The translations under genes were made by a program, and so were the position numbers. A DNA stretch of 62,045 nt. It comes from DATLAN01 sp035527455 (GTDB lineage: Bacteria; Planctomycetota; Planctomycetia; Pirellulales; Thermoguttaceae). Below, in pieces: positions 1 to 10,400 of this stretch (its first letter is position 1; each line of letters opens with the position of its first letter). Under the pieces are notes generated by a model. It did no database searches. It was given only the letters and a program-made list of their open reading frames with translations, and was not told the origin of the DNA. The stretch is from the NCBI GenBank assembly GCA_035527455.1, contig DATLAN010000509.1, positions 1 through 62,045 of the forward strand, in the 5' to 3' direction.

Positions 1-47
1 GGGTAGTGCCGCTCGCGGCTTCGCAGTGGAGCCAGGAGAGTGGAACG

Positions 48-1433
48 TCACGGAGTGCTCGAGCCAACCATCGGCGCCCGGACGCTTTTCCGCCAGACCT
101 CGAGTTGCTCGCGTAATTGCTCGGCCTGCTCGGGCAGGGCTTCGGCCAGATCCTTCTGCTCGCCGGGGTCGGAGGCCAGGTCGAACAACTCGAGCTTGCC
201 CGTCTCGAACCATTCGATGAGCTTCCAGTCGTCGTGACGGATCGCCCCGCCGCTGTGCCCGCCGAGGAAATGCGGTTGGGCCAGAGGGTAGTGCCAATAG
301 AGCGTGCGGCGGCCGAGCTTCGCTTGGGGGTCTTTCAGCAGCGGGACGATCGACGCGCCGTCGAGCGTTTGCCGCGGGTCGGCTTCGCAGCCGGCGATTT
401 CCAGGAACGTGGGATAGAAATCGACGCTGCAAACGGGCGTATGGCAGACCGCCGCCTCCGGCACGACGCCGGGATAGCAGACGACCAGCGGTTCGCGGAT
501 GCCGCCTTCGTAGAGTTGGCTCTTTGCGCCGCGCAGCGGCGCGTTGGAAGTCACGCGACCCTCGCCGCCGTTGTCGGAGGTGAAGATCACGATCGTGCGG
601 TCGGTCAACTGCAGTTCGCGAAGCTTCGCGACGATCATGCCCACGCCTTGGTCGATCGATTCGAGCTGGGCGGCCAGGTGAGGGTTGTTCTTCGGGGCCT
701 GGTTTCCCTTGCCCGCGTTCGGTTTGGCCTCGTACTTGGCGACCAGGTCCGGTTTGCCCAGCAGCCGCGTGTGTACGGCGTAGTGGCTGACGTAGAGGAA
801 GAAGGGCCGGTCCTTGTGCCGCTCGATGAACTCCACCGCCTCCAGGTTGACGCGATCGACGAGATACTCGTCGGGCAACCGCGGCTGGATGGCCGGATCG
901 AAGTGGTAGGGATGAAAGTAGCTGCCGCCGCCGATCCCCCGACGTTCCGAGCAGATCGCCTCGTCGAAGCCGTGCTCGGTGGGCGGGACTTCCTCGGCGC
1001 CGTGGTACGCGTAGCCGGTCAGGTGCCACTTGCCGATCATGCCGGTGGCGTGGCCGGCCCGCCGGAGCATCTCGGCGATGGTGACGTGATCCGTGGAAAG
1101 ATGCTTCGAATCGTTCGGCCGCAGATAGTCGGTGATGCCGACCCGGGCCGGATACTGCCCGGCGATGAAACTCGCCCGATACGGCGAGCAGACCGGCGCG
1201 GCGGCATAGGCCTGGGTGAACTTCATGCCCCGGGCGGCCAGCTCGTCGAGATGCGGCGTTTCGTTGAACTTGTTTCCGTAGCATCCCAACTCGGCCCAAC
1301 CCAAGTCGTCGGCCAGGATGAAGACGATGTTCGGCCGGGTCCCGGCGGACTGGGCGGACGCGCTGGGGCAGAGCAGACCCCACGTCGTACAAACCGCAAC
1401 GAACACCAGAACGGACGCGCGTTTCTTGGTCAT
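48..1433 (-). CDS. Exported arylsulfatase-type sulfatase
   Basis: Hydrolyses sulfate esters, probably of algal or host polysaccharides, outside the cytoplasm. A signal peptide spans about residues 1-28 and ends in ASAQ. The sulfatase signature CSPYR begins at Cys82, the residue converted to formylglycine in this family, and an early ADD pair at Asp42-Asp43 would bind the metal. The length, 461 residues, is normal for a single-domain S1 sulfatase. The frame is open from GTG at 1445, but the GAGG at 1441-1444 is correctly spaced only for the ATG at 1433. It is followed on the same strand's upstream side by a zinc-ribbon gene 50 bases away. The family is clear; the substrate cannot be read from the sequence. 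No sulfatase-modifying enzyme gene lies in the window. Confidence 0.93.
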   Translation of the reverse strand: MTKKRASVLVFVAVCTTWGLLCPSASAQSAGTRPNIVFILADDLGWAELGCYGNKFNETPHLDELAARGMKFTQAYAAAPVCSPYRASFIAGQYPARVGITDYLRPNDSKHLSTDHVTIAEMLRRAGHATGMIGKWHLTGYAYHGAEEVPPTEHGFDEAICSERRGIGGGSYFHPYHFDPAIQPRLPDEYLVDRVNLEAVEFIERHKDRPFFLYVSHYAVHTRLLGKPDLVAKYEAKPNAGKGNQAPKNNPHLAAQLESIDQGVGMIVAKLRELQLTDRTIVIFTSDNGGEGRVTSNAPLRGAKSQLYEGGIREPLVVCYPGVVPEAAVCHTPVCSVDFYPTFLEIAGCEADPRQTLDGASIVPLLKDPQAKLGRRTLYWHYPLAQPHFLGGHSGGAIRHDDWKLIEWFETGKLELFDLASDPGEQKDLAEALPEQAEQLREQLEVWRKSVRAPMVGSSTP

Positions 1434-1482
1434 GATCATCCTCACAAAACCGCGACCGGTGGTCGCGCCGTAGAGATCCGAC

Positions 1483-2136
1483 TCACGTCGTTCCCGGCGA
1501 ATGGTAATCGGTGTTGGCCAGGTAATCGAGCACGTTGCGGGCGCCCTGCCAGATCTCGGGCATGAAGCGGTCTTTGATGGCCATGCGGACGGCGCTTTTC
1601 TGTGCTTTGTTCAGCGAGCCGTAGCCGGTCACGGAGGAGAGGATCTGGTGGTCGCCCCGTTCGAGCTTGGTCAATGCCCAACGCTGGGCGAGCTGGTAGG
1701 TGGTGAGATGGACCAGGCGGTGTCCCTCGTCGGTCGGGTGTATTTCCAATTCGACCAGCCGGAAGTCGCCCTGGGCGGGCAGCAGGGCGTGATTCCTTGC
1801 GGCGTTGATCAGGCCGGAACTGGTCTTGAGCATCCATCCTTGGCCGTTGCTCTCCCAAACGGCCGCCACCTTCGCCCTGTCGCAGATCACGTAGTAGTTG
1901 GCCCGACCGAGCCGCTCCGGCGCGTCCAGCGCCTTCAGTGACGTGCCACCGGCGGCCTGCGGATCGGCCGGCGTGGGACTCGCGTCGGGGGCTTCGGACG
2001 GCAACGTCGCGGCCGAGGCATCCTCCGGCGCGATCAGGACTGCCGTGCCGCACTTGGGGCACTTTCGGGTCTGTCCGGCCAGTTCGTCCTTGGCATTGAG
2101 CTTGCTTTCGCAGTTCGGGCAGATAACGCGGATCAT
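1483..2136 (-). CDS. Zinc-ribbon protein of unknown function
   Basis: A 217-residue protein that starts with a compact zinc ribbon: CPNC at residues 6-9 and CPKC at 26-29. A short alanine/proline-rich linker follows, then about 140 residues that I do not recognise, with alternating hydrophobic and charged residues and no membrane segment or signal peptide. This N-terminal ribbon attached to varied bodies is common in planctomycete proteins. It lies directly upstream of the sulfatase gene on the same strand, so the two could be co-transcribed, but nothing links their functions. Confidence 0.8.
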   Translation of the reverse strand: MIRVICPNCESKLNAKDELAGQTRKCPKCGTAVLIAPEDASAATLPSEAPDASPTPADPQAAGGTSLKALDAPERLGRANYYVICDRAKVAAVWESNGQGWMLKTSSGLINAARNHALLPAQGDFRLVELEIHPTDEGHRLVHLTTYQLAQRWALTKLERGDHQILSSVTGYGSLNKAQKSAVRMAIKDRFMPEIWQGARNVLDYLANTDYHSPGTT

Positions 2137-2273
2137 GTCGATGGCCCTCGTTGTTCTCGATCAACGCCAATTCAGCGACGGCACACTACGAAGGACGGGA
2201 TCACGAAACCCCAAAGGAAGCATAGCCGAATGTCGGGCCGCCGTCAAGCAAGGGCCCTCGGCGACGGAGGCAA

Positions 2274-2302
2274 TTGCAGACCGTGCTGCCAAAGCATAGA
2301 AT
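2274..2302 (+). promoter_or_regulatory. Possible promoter of the acyl-AMP ligase fusion gene
   Basis: A -10-like TAGAAT (2297-2302, five of six to consensus) stands 17 bases after a weak -35-like TTGCAG (2274-2279). Transcription would begin near 2309, about 30 bases before the coding region. This is the only good -10 box in the 204-base divergent gap 2137-2340. It is read by eye from sequence alone. Confidence 0.35.
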
Positions 2303-2340
2303 CAACATTTTGGGGCTTATTCTGACGAACTTGGGTCCTC

Positions 2341-5300
2341 TTGGCAGGAATTGGGGAAGTCGTGCATCTGGATCATCTCCCCGGAACGTTCTTCGGACCA
2401 GCCACTTTGGTGGAACTGCTGCGGCATCGTGCCCGGTGCCAGGCGAAAGACATCGCCTACACCATCCTTGCGGACGGAGAAGACGAACGATTCGACTTGA
2501 CTTACGAGGAGTTGGACCGCCAGGCCCGGGCGATCGGGGCTTGGTTGGAATCGCTGGGGTTGGTCGGCGAGCGAGCGCTGTTGCTCTATCCGGCCGGCGC
2601 GGAGTTCATTGCGGCCTTCTTCGGCTGCCTGTACGCCGGAGTCACGGCCGTGCCGGCCTATCCGCCTCGCCGCAACCGCTCGCTGGACCGGATCCAGGCG
2701 ATCGCCGACGACGCCGAGGCCAAGGTGGCGCTGACGACCGACGCGGTGCTCCATCGCGTGGAATCGCTGATCGACGAGACGCCCCATCTGAAAGAACTCA
2801 CCTGGCTGGCGACCTGCCGCGTGCCGGAAGGCATGGATCAGCGGTGGGAACAGCCCCAGATCAACGGCGATACGCTGGCGTTCCTGCAATACACGTCCGG
2901 GTCGACGGGGATGCCCAAGGGCGTGATGCTCAACCACGCCAACCTGGTCCACAATTCGGCCCTGATCGCCCACGCCTTCGAGCACACGCGGCGGGGCTTG
3001 GGCGTGTTCTGGCTTCCCAGCTACCACGACATGGGATTGATCGGCGGGATCTTGCAGCCGATGTACGTGGGCCGGCCGAATATCTTGATGTCGCCGATGT
3101 CCTTTCTGCAAAAGCCTTTCCGCTGGCTTTCGGCGATCTCGCGTTTCGGCGGTACGACCAGCGGCGGTCCCAATTTCGCCTACGATCTGTGCGTCCGCAA
3201 GATCACGCCCGAACAACGCGAGACGCTCGATCTGAGCACGTGGGAACTGGCGTTCAACGGGGCCGAACCGGTCCGCGCCGAGACGATCGAGAATTTCACC
3301 AGGACGTTCGAGCCGTATGGCTTCAGACCCGATGCCTTCTATCCGTGCTACGGGTTGGCCGAGGCGACCTTGATCGTTTCGGGCGGTTACGTGCGGAAGG
3401 CGCCGAAGATCCGCACGTTCGAGGCCGCCGCGTTGACCGAGGGAAAGGTCGTCGACGCCGAGCCGGACGAGGAAGGCGTCCGCGCGCTGGTCGGCTGCGG
3501 GGAGAACCTGCCCGATCAGAAGATCGTCATCGCCGATCCCGAGACGTTGATGCGATGTCCGCCGGGACAGATCGGAGAGATCTGGGCCAGCGGTCCGAGC
3601 ATTGCCCAGGGGTATTGGCGCAAGAAGGACGCCACCAAGGCCACGTTCCGAGCCGTACTGAAAGACACGGGCGAGGGGCCGTTCCTGCGCACCGGGGATT
3701 TGGGGTTCCTGCAGGACGGCGAACTGTTCGTCACCGGACGGCTGAAGGACCTGGTGATCGTGCACGGGGTGAATCACTATCCCCAGGACATCGAGTTGAC
3801 CGTCCAGGGAAGTCATCACCGCCTGCGGCCGGATTGCGCGGGCGTGTTCACCGTCGAGGGCGACGGCCGTGAGGTGGTGGTGGTGGTCTCGGAGGTGGAA
3901 CGCCGCAAGAAGGGCGACTTCAGTCCGATTTTCGAGGCCATCCGCCGTACCGTGGCCGCCGAGCACGACGTGATGCTCGACGCCGTCGTTTTGGTCAAAG
4001 CCGGCAGTATTCCCAAGACCTCCAGCGGAAAGATCCAGCGACACGCCTGTCGCGACGGATACCTGGACGGCTCGCTGGCGGTGGTCGGCCAATGGAAAGC
4101 CGGCGATCTACGCGATGCCGATTTGCCCGAGGCCGATCAACTCGTCGCCGCCGGGACCGGCGCGAGGAGGATCGACGGCAAACCCGGCAAGGCGGTGGCG
4201 GCTTCTACCGACGGCAAGCCGCAGACAACCAAGGAAAGAGTCACCGCCTGGGTGCTCGAGGAGATCCGCCGGGTTGCCCGAGAACGCGCGGACGGGTTGA
4301 CGCTCGACACGCCGGTCGTCGAGACGGGACTCGATTCGCTCGAGCGGATGGAGATCCTGGCCGCGTTGGAGGAACGCTTCGGCGGCCGTTTTCCCGAAGA
4401 GATCTTCCCCGACCTGGAGACCGCCCGTCAACTCGCCGACGCCGTCGAGAAGTACCTCGGCACCGAGCCCAAACCGAAAACCGGCCAGCCCGACGGCATC
4501 GAGATTCCAGCCAAGAACTACCGCTTCGACAAGTTCCCCGAATACCTGAAGTTGAAGCGGAATCTCGATATGCTGGAGACTTCCGGCTTGGGGAATCCGT
4601 TCTTCACGCCGCACGAGGGCCTGACCAACAACGTGACGAAGATCGACGGACGGGAACTGATCAATTTCTCCAGCTACAACTACACGGGCATGTCGGGCGA
4701 TCCGGTCGTCACCCGGGCCGCCAAGGACGCCATCGACAAGTACGGCACCAGCGTCTCCGCCAGCCGGTTGGTCTCCGGCGAGAAAATCATCCACGGCGAG
4801 CTGGAGCGGGCCATCGCCCGGTTCCTCGGGACCGAAGACTGCATCGTGCTGATCGGCGGGCACGCCACCAACGAGACCGTGATCGGCCACCTCTTGGGAC
4901 CCGGCGATCTGATCCTCCACGATGCCCTTTCGCACAATAGCATCATCCAGGGGAGCATCCTCTCGGGTGCCCGACGGCGACCGTTTCCGCACAACGACGC
5001 GAAGGCCGCGGACGAGCTGCTCGCGGAATTGCGGCACGAGTACCGCCGCGTGCTGATGATCATCGAGGGCGCTTACAGCATGGACGGCGATATTCCCGAT
5101 CTGCCGGCGTTCATCGAGGTCAAGCGGCGGCACAAGGCTTTGCTGATGGTCGACGAGGCCCACTCCCTCGGCGTGTTGGGGGCGACCGGACGCGGAATCA
5201 ACGAATACTTCGGCGTCGACCCGAAGGACGTCGATATCATCATGGCCACGATCAGCAAGTCGCTGGGCAACTGCGGCGGCCTGATCGCCGGAAACAAGGA

Positions 5301-5760
5301 GCTGGTCGAGTATCTGAAGTACACGGTGCCGGGTTTCGTCTTCAGCATCGGACTGCCGCCGGGGCCCGCCGGCGGAGCGCTGGCGGCCATCCGCTTGTTG
5401 GAGGCCGAGCCCCAGCGAATCGCCCGGCTGCACGAGAACTCGAAACTTTTCCTCACGCTGGCCAAAGAGCGGGGGCTGAACACCGGGCCGAGCAAGGACA
5501 CGCCGGTCGTGCCGGTGATCCTGGGCAGCTCGATCAACTGCCTGCGCCTCTCCAAGGCGCTTTTCGTCCGGGGCGTGAACGTGATGCCGATTCTTCATCC
5601 GGCCGTCGAGGAGAGCGCCGCCCGACTGCGGTTCTTCATCACCTCGCTGCACACCGAGCAGCAAATCCGGTACACGGTCGACGTGATGACCGAGGAGTTG
5701 GAGAAGATCAACCCGGACTATCTGAGTAAATCCCCCGGCGGCGAGACGGCCTCGCGATAA
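2341..5760 (+). CDS. Fatty acyl-AMP ligase / ACP / alpha-oxoamine synthase fusion
   Basis: One 1139-residue chain carries three enzymes. Residues 1-600 are a fatty acyl-AMP ligase: the P-loop YTSGSTGMPKG is at 184-194 and the C-terminal lysine is Lys564 in TSSGK. Residues 630-710 are an acyl carrier domain with the phosphopantetheine serine at Ser666 (LDSLE). Residues 720-1130 are a fold-type I PLP enzyme of the AONS/serine palmitoyltransferase/KBL family, with His865 stacking the cofactor, DEAH at 938-941 and Lys973 in TISKS. The order implies that a fatty acid is adenylated, loaded on the carrier in cis, and condensed decarboxylatively with an amino acid to give a 3-keto amino lipid, as in sphingoid base synthesis. 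The product is inferred. The start is uncertain: TTG at 2341 has no Shine-Dalgarno sequence, and GTG at 2362 follows GGGGA closely. Confidence 0.9.
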   Translation: MAGIGEVVHLDHLPGTFFGPATLVELLRHRARCQAKDIAYTILADGEDERFDLTYEELDRQARAIGAWLESLGLVGERALLLYPAGAEFIAAFFGCLYAGVTAVPAYPPRRNRSLDRIQAIADDAEAKVALTTDAVLHRVESLIDETPHLKELTWLATCRVPEGMDQRWEQPQINGDTLAFLQYTSGSTGMPKGVMLNHANLVHNSALIAHAFEHTRRGLGVFWLPSYHDMGLIGGILQPMYVGRPNILMSPMSFLQKPFRWLSAISRFGGTTSGGPNFAYDLCVRKITPEQRETLDLSTWELAFNGAEPVRAETIENFTRTFEPYGFRPDAFYPCYGLAEATLIVSGGYVRKAPKIRTFEAAALTEGKVVDAEPDEEGVRALVGCGENLPDQKIVIADPETLMRCPPGQIGEIWASGPSIAQGYWRKKDATKATFRAVLKDTGEGPFLRTGDLGFLQDGELFVTGRLKDLVIVHGVNHYPQDIELTVQGSHHRLRPDCAGVFTVEGDGREVVVVVSEVERRKKGDFSPIFEAIRRTVAAEHDVMLDAVVLVKAGSIPKTSSGKIQRHACRDGYLDGSLAVVGQWKAGDLRDADLPEADQLVAAGTGARRIDGKPGKAVAASTDGKPQTTKERVTAWVLEEIRRVARERADGLTLDTPVVETGLDSLERMEILAALEERFGGRFPEEIFPDLETARQLADAVEKYLGTEPKPKTGQPDGIEIPAKNYRFDKFPEYLKLKRNLDMLETSGLGNPFFTPHEGLTNNVTKIDGRELINFSSYNYTGMSGDPVVTRAAKDAIDKYGTSVSASRLVSGEKIIHGELERAIARFLGTEDCIVLIGGHATNETVIGHLLGPGDLILHDALSHNSIIQGSILSGARRRPFPHNDAKAADELLAELRHEYRRVLMIIEGAYSMDGDIPDLPAFIEVKRRHKALLMVDEAHSLGVLGATGRGINEYFGVDPKDVDIIMATISKSLGNCGGLIAGNKELVEYLKYTVPGFVFSIGLPPGPAGGALAAIRLLEAEPQRIARLHENSKLFLTLAKERGLNTGPSKDTPVVPVILGSSINCLRLSKALFVRGVNVMPILHPAVEESAARLRFFITSLHTEQQIRYTVDVMTEELEKINPDYLSKSPGGETASR

Positions 5761-5761
5761 G

Positions 5762-7006
5762 TCACCGGTTGACGTCCACGCCGATCGTCAAGCCGTGGAT
5801 GAACACGTCCCGGTCGTTGTTGTCGGCCAGGATCCCCATCACGCCTTGCTCGAACAGCGAGTAGTCGACCAGGTTGGATGCCCGGGCGATGCCGTCCATC
5901 CACATCCCCGTCCAGCCGGCGCGGAACGATACGGCCCGAGTGAACTGGTACCGCAACTCGGCCCGAAGTTCGACGACCGGCGAGAATACCTCTTCGTGGT
6001 CGACGTGGTCGAAGGGAGTGGCAAGCATCAGCGCCGGTTCGCCCAAGACCCGGGTGCTCGGGATGGGATTGATTTCGCTGGCCAGAATGCCGGTCTGGCT
6101 GAGGTTCTGCAGGTTGTAGCCGGCCAGGAAGCGGGCTTCGGTCGAGAACATCCATCGACTGCTCTGCTTGAACCACCGTACCCCGGCCTGGGGACCGATC
6201 ACGTGGTTCTCCGCCATGGTGTCCCAAAGGCTGTTGGCCAGAATAACGCTGGCATTGTTGGGGGGCGTCGCGGCGTTGGGATCGTCGACCCGCCGGGCGT
6301 CGACCCCGAAGCTTTCGTCGAACTCGAAGTACCGTACCCCCGCGAAGAACTCGAAGTATCCGCCGTAGTGGAAGGGCCGGGTGCGGTGGAGGCACATCAA
6401 TTCCACGTTCCAGTGCTCGACCCGGTTGACCACCGTCATCTCGTCGAAGATCACGGGGAGATTCACATTGGGGCCATTCGTCGTGGGATCGCCGGGAGTG
6501 GTTTGTACGATGGGACCCTGCAAGCGGCCGCCCGAGGGATCTCCCCAGTCATCGTCGTCGGCGAAAACCACGTTGACGTCGGAGGCCACGAACCGCTGCG
6601 TCTGGTCCCTCAAGTTATAGATGCCCACCATCCATCCTTGCCGGTCGCAAACGCGGCCGAATTCGATCCGATTCCCGTTGGTTACGGCGCTCTCGAACGC
6701 TCCCGTATCGTGGCTGTTGGTCTGGGTCCAGGCCGTATCGGGGTTCCCCACGTTGTACACCAGCCGCGAGCGTTCACCCGGCGTATCGTTACCGATCACC
6801 GCCACGTCCGGCTTGGAAATGTACCAGTTCAGCCAGTCCAAGCTGAAAAAGTAGCCTTCCTTGGGCTGAATCCCGCTGCCGTACGTGCTGACGTCAGCCG
6901 GAGCGAACAACTCCATGGTCTCCAGGTTCTGGGCAAGGGCAGGCAGGCCCATGGACAAGGCCAACGCCCCTGCAACCAGCCGTATACTCATGCGGTTTAG
7001 CGACAT
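5762..7006 (-). CDS. BBP7-type outer-membrane beta-barrel protein
   Basis: A 414-residue exported protein. The signal peptide covers residues 1-26 and ends PALAQ; the mature part opens with a region like the FFSLDWLNWY box typical of the BBP7 family of planctomycete outer-membrane barrels. The rest shows alternating hydrophobic residues, many aromatic girdle residues (for example YGGYFEFFAGVRYFEF) and a terminal strand ending in VDVNR, as expected of a barrel. GAGGTGG precedes the ATG with normal spacing. It converges with the acyl-AMP ligase fusion gene, one base between the stops. Any solute it passes is unknown. Confidence 0.82.
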   Translation of the reverse strand: MSLNRMSIRLVAGALALSMGLPALAQNLETMELFAPADVSTYGSGIQPKEGYFFSLDWLNWYISKPDVAVIGNDTPGERSRLVYNVGNPDTAWTQTNSHDTGAFESAVTNGNRIEFGRVCDRQGWMVGIYNLRDQTQRFVASDVNVVFADDDDWGDPSGGRLQGPIVQTTPGDPTTNGPNVNLPVIFDEMTVVNRVEHWNVELMCLHRTRPFHYGGYFEFFAGVRYFEFDESFGVDARRVDDPNAATPPNNASVILANSLWDTMAENHVIGPQAGVRWFKQSSRWMFSTEARFLAGYNLQNLSQTGILASEINPIPSTRVLGEPALMLATPFDHVDHEEVFSPVVELRAELRYQFTRAVSFRAGWTGMWMDGIARASNLVDYSLFEQGVMGILADNNDRDVFIHGLTIGVDVNR

Positions 7007-7288
7007 CGTTTCGTTCCACCTCGGTCAGTGCTCATTGCGTAAGCCCAAACCGCCCAGGCCCTCGTGCGCGGAGAACCTGTGCGCCAATTGTCGGTGACGA
7101 TAATATCGGCCGTGCCGGTCGTAGCAGTTGAGGGAGAACGGCAAAGCTTGCGGAAAATGGCGGTAATGCCCGCAGAAAATGCGCAGAATGGGAGGGGCGA
7201 GGGTCGCAGGCAAAATGGGATACCGAACGTGCGTCCCAGAGAATCACCACGACCAGCTTGGCATCAAGTCTGGGATGTCACGGTGGGT

Positions 7289-7371
7289 GGCACGCCCTGA
7301 GGAACGAAGGGCGTGTTTTCCCGACGTACCTTTTCCCGACGTACCACGCCCTTCGTTCCTCAGGGCGTGCC
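7289..7371. repeat. Palindromic repeat, 27-bp perfect arms
   Basis: Arms at 7289-7315 and 7345-7371 are perfect reverse complements over 27 bases. The 29-base loop is itself made of two copies of the 15-mer TTTTCCCGACGTACC (the second one base short before the right arm). It occupies the gap 7007-7412 between the giant gene's stop and the start of the BBP7 gene; apart from it and the BBP7 ribosome-binding site I see nothing in that gap. The arms could end transcription of the giant gene's downstream strand or be a mobile palindrome of the REP/MITE kind. There is no transposase. Confidence 0.8.
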
Positions 7372-7412
7372 GCCCCGGAGTTTACCGCAACGATGTCAAA
7401 AACCGTTTGGTG

Positions 7413-10400
7413 CTAGGTCCAATAAGCCGTCAGCACATCGTCGACCGCTTGTGGGACCGGGTCCTCGTTGGTCGAATCGCTGTCAGCGAAACACCGCTCG
7501 AATTCATAGAGCCACGCGACCTTGGCGAACAGGGCCGCGTCCAAATTGAGTCCGGCCTCCAGGGTGGCATCGTACAAGATGGCCGTGTCCACCCCGCCGG
7601 AGGTGGCATGGACGTACACCTTCTCGAACGACTTGGCCCGCGTGTAATATCCCTCGCCGGAAAGCGCGCCCTCGTACCATCTACCCTCGAACAGGTCGTT
7701 CCCACTGGAGTCGTTCAGATGGGCCTCGTCCGTTCCGCCGGCGGTAGCGTAGGCGTGTACATAGTCGAAGCCTCTGGCCCGGTTGTAGAACCCGCTTCCC
7801 CGCAGGATGCTCTGGTCGGGCGAGGCGTCGAACCGGTCGTCCCCCTCGGAGTCGAACAGCTTGGCCAGGTCGATTCCGCCGGCGGTGGCGTAGGCGTGTA
7901 CGTAGTCGAAGCCTCTGGCCTGGTTGCGGAAAACCGTGCCCGCCGTGTCGTAAAGCACCCCGGAGGTCGGCGTGGCCACGAACGTGTCGTTCTCGGCGGA
8001 GTCGTAGAGCTTGGCCACGTCGTAGCCGCCCAGGGTGGCGAAGGCGATTACGCTGTTGAAGTCCTTCGCCTGGTTGTAGAACCCCTCGCCGTAAAGCGAC
8101 CCGGAGGTCGGCGTGGCGATGAAGTTGTCGTTGCCGGGCGAATCGTACAACCTTGCCTGGTCGTTGCCGCCGGCCTCCGCGGTGGCGATCACTTCTTCGA
8201 AGTGTTTGGCACGGAAGTAGAAGCCGTCGCCGGACAGCACGCCCTGGAACGAGTTGGCTTCGAAGAGGTCGTCGCCGGCGGAATCGTAGAACTTGGCCAC
8301 GTCGCGGCCGGCGGAAGCGTAGGCGTGGACGCTCTCGAATTGCTTGGCCCGGTTGTAATAGCCCGGCCCGTACAGCGCACTCTGGATGGGAGACGCCTGG
8401 AAGATGTCGTTGCGTTGGGAGTCGAACAGCTTGGCCAGGTCGAAGCCGCCGGCGGTAGCGTACGCGTGGATGGCGGTGAACCCGTCGGCCTCGAAGCGGA
8501 ACGTGTCGCCGGACAGCTCGCCGTAGAGCGGCCGGGCGACGAAAAGGTCGTTGCCGGGCGAATCGAAGAGCTTGGCAATGTCTTTGCCGCCGTGGCTGGA
8601 AACCGCGGTGACCGTCTCGAAGCCCGTGGCGACGTTCGCTCCGTCGGGCCGGATCAGCGACGCATTACCCAGGCTGGCCACGAAGATGTCGTTGCCCGGC
8701 GAGTCGTAGAACGTGACTTCATCGCTGCCGCCGAGTCCCGCGGCGGTGATCGACTCGACGCCCGTCACGGTCACCGAGAAGCCGTTGCCGGTCAACAGGC
8801 CGTGATCGGACCACAACTCGAGCGTCTCGTCTCCGCCGGAGCCGGTCAACTCCACCGTGTCGCGGAGGAGGCCCCCGTGGAACTCGACCGACGTGACCGC
8901 CGGACCGACGTCGTACCGCTGGCCGTTGAGTTCCACGATCCAGGAACCGGGCGTGGCACCGGCGACGAACTTGAAGGCATTGTCGCGGTTCTGGCCATAG
9001 AGAACCAGGTTCGTGATGATCGGTTCGGGAATCGTGTCCGGGTCGATCAGTTCCTCGACGGGTGGGTCCAGCAGCCGCGAGAAGATGTCGGTGCCGCTGA
9101 GGCCGGCGACGGGGCCGGGGCCGGTCCAGACCACCGCGTAGTCGCCGTTGTTGGTGCTGCGGGCCACGGCCGGGGTCACCTGGTTGCCGATCGTGGTCGC
9201 GTTCACCTGGAACTCGCCCAGCGGCAATCCGGTATCGTCGTCGAGGAAGTCGGAACCGTCGGCCAGGTACATGCGGGCGAAGATCCCGTCGTCGCGGAAC
9301 TCCTCGTTGTCCTGGTCGTAGGTCGTCCAGGCCACGGCGAAGTTGCCGTTCTTGTCCATTCCCACCGCCGGCTGACGCTGGGCGTACTCCGTCACTTCGT
9401 TGACGCGGAATTCCTGGGCGTCGCGCGGATTGCCGGCGGCGGCGTATCGTCGGGCATAGACGCCGTACTTGCTGCCGTCCTGGAGGAAGCTGGCCCAAAC
9501 GGCCACGAAATTCCCGTCGGCGTCCATCGAGACTTGGGGATCTTCTTGATCGTCGGTCGTGTAGGTGTTCAGCCGGAACTCGCCGCCCAGCGGTTGACCG
9601 TCCTTGTTGTAGCGCCGGCCGATCACGCCCCAGCCCCCGCCGTCTTGAACCCAACTCTCCCAGACGACCACGAAGTCGCCGTCGTCGTTCATGGCCACGT
9701 CGGAGCCCTGCTGGCCGTGGGCCGTGGTCGTGTTCACGCGGAACTCGTCGCCCTGGGGGTGGGCGAAGGCGTCGTACCGCCGGGCGTAAATGGCGCGATC
9801 GTCGTCCGGCTGCCCGTACCCGGTCCAGGTAATCACGAAGTCGCCGTTTTCGTCCATGGCGACGGAGGGCTCGTTCTGGATGCTCAGCCGGTACTGGTTC
9901 ACGCGGAACTGGTCGCCCTGCGCTCTGCCGAAGAGATCGAACCGCCGGGCGAAGACGCCGGAGGTGTCGTCCACGCCCTGCCCGGTCCAGACGACGACGA
10001 AGTTCCCCCGGCGGTCCATGGCCACGTCGGGGTCGCTTTGGTTGCCGAACTCGTACGAGCTGACGATGAATTCCGGCCCTTCCGGCTCGCCGATTTTATT
10101 GAACCGCTGGGCGACGATGTCGGTCTGGTCGATCATCGGCACCGGGATCGTGTTGGGCGGGGCATTCGGATCGGGGACCGGATTGTGGGTCACCCAGACG
10201 ACCACATAATCGCCGTTTTCATCGATGGCCACGGCCGGGTGGCTCTGGTCGCCGGTCTGCGTGGTATTGATCGGGTCGTCCGTGGCGTTCTCGTCCGGAT
10301 CGCCGGGGCCGGCGGGGCCAAGGCCGACCACCACGCTGAAGTTCCGCGAGAAGTCTTCCCCGCCGTCCTGGAATCCGGTGTGTCCCAGCGGGTTGCCGGC

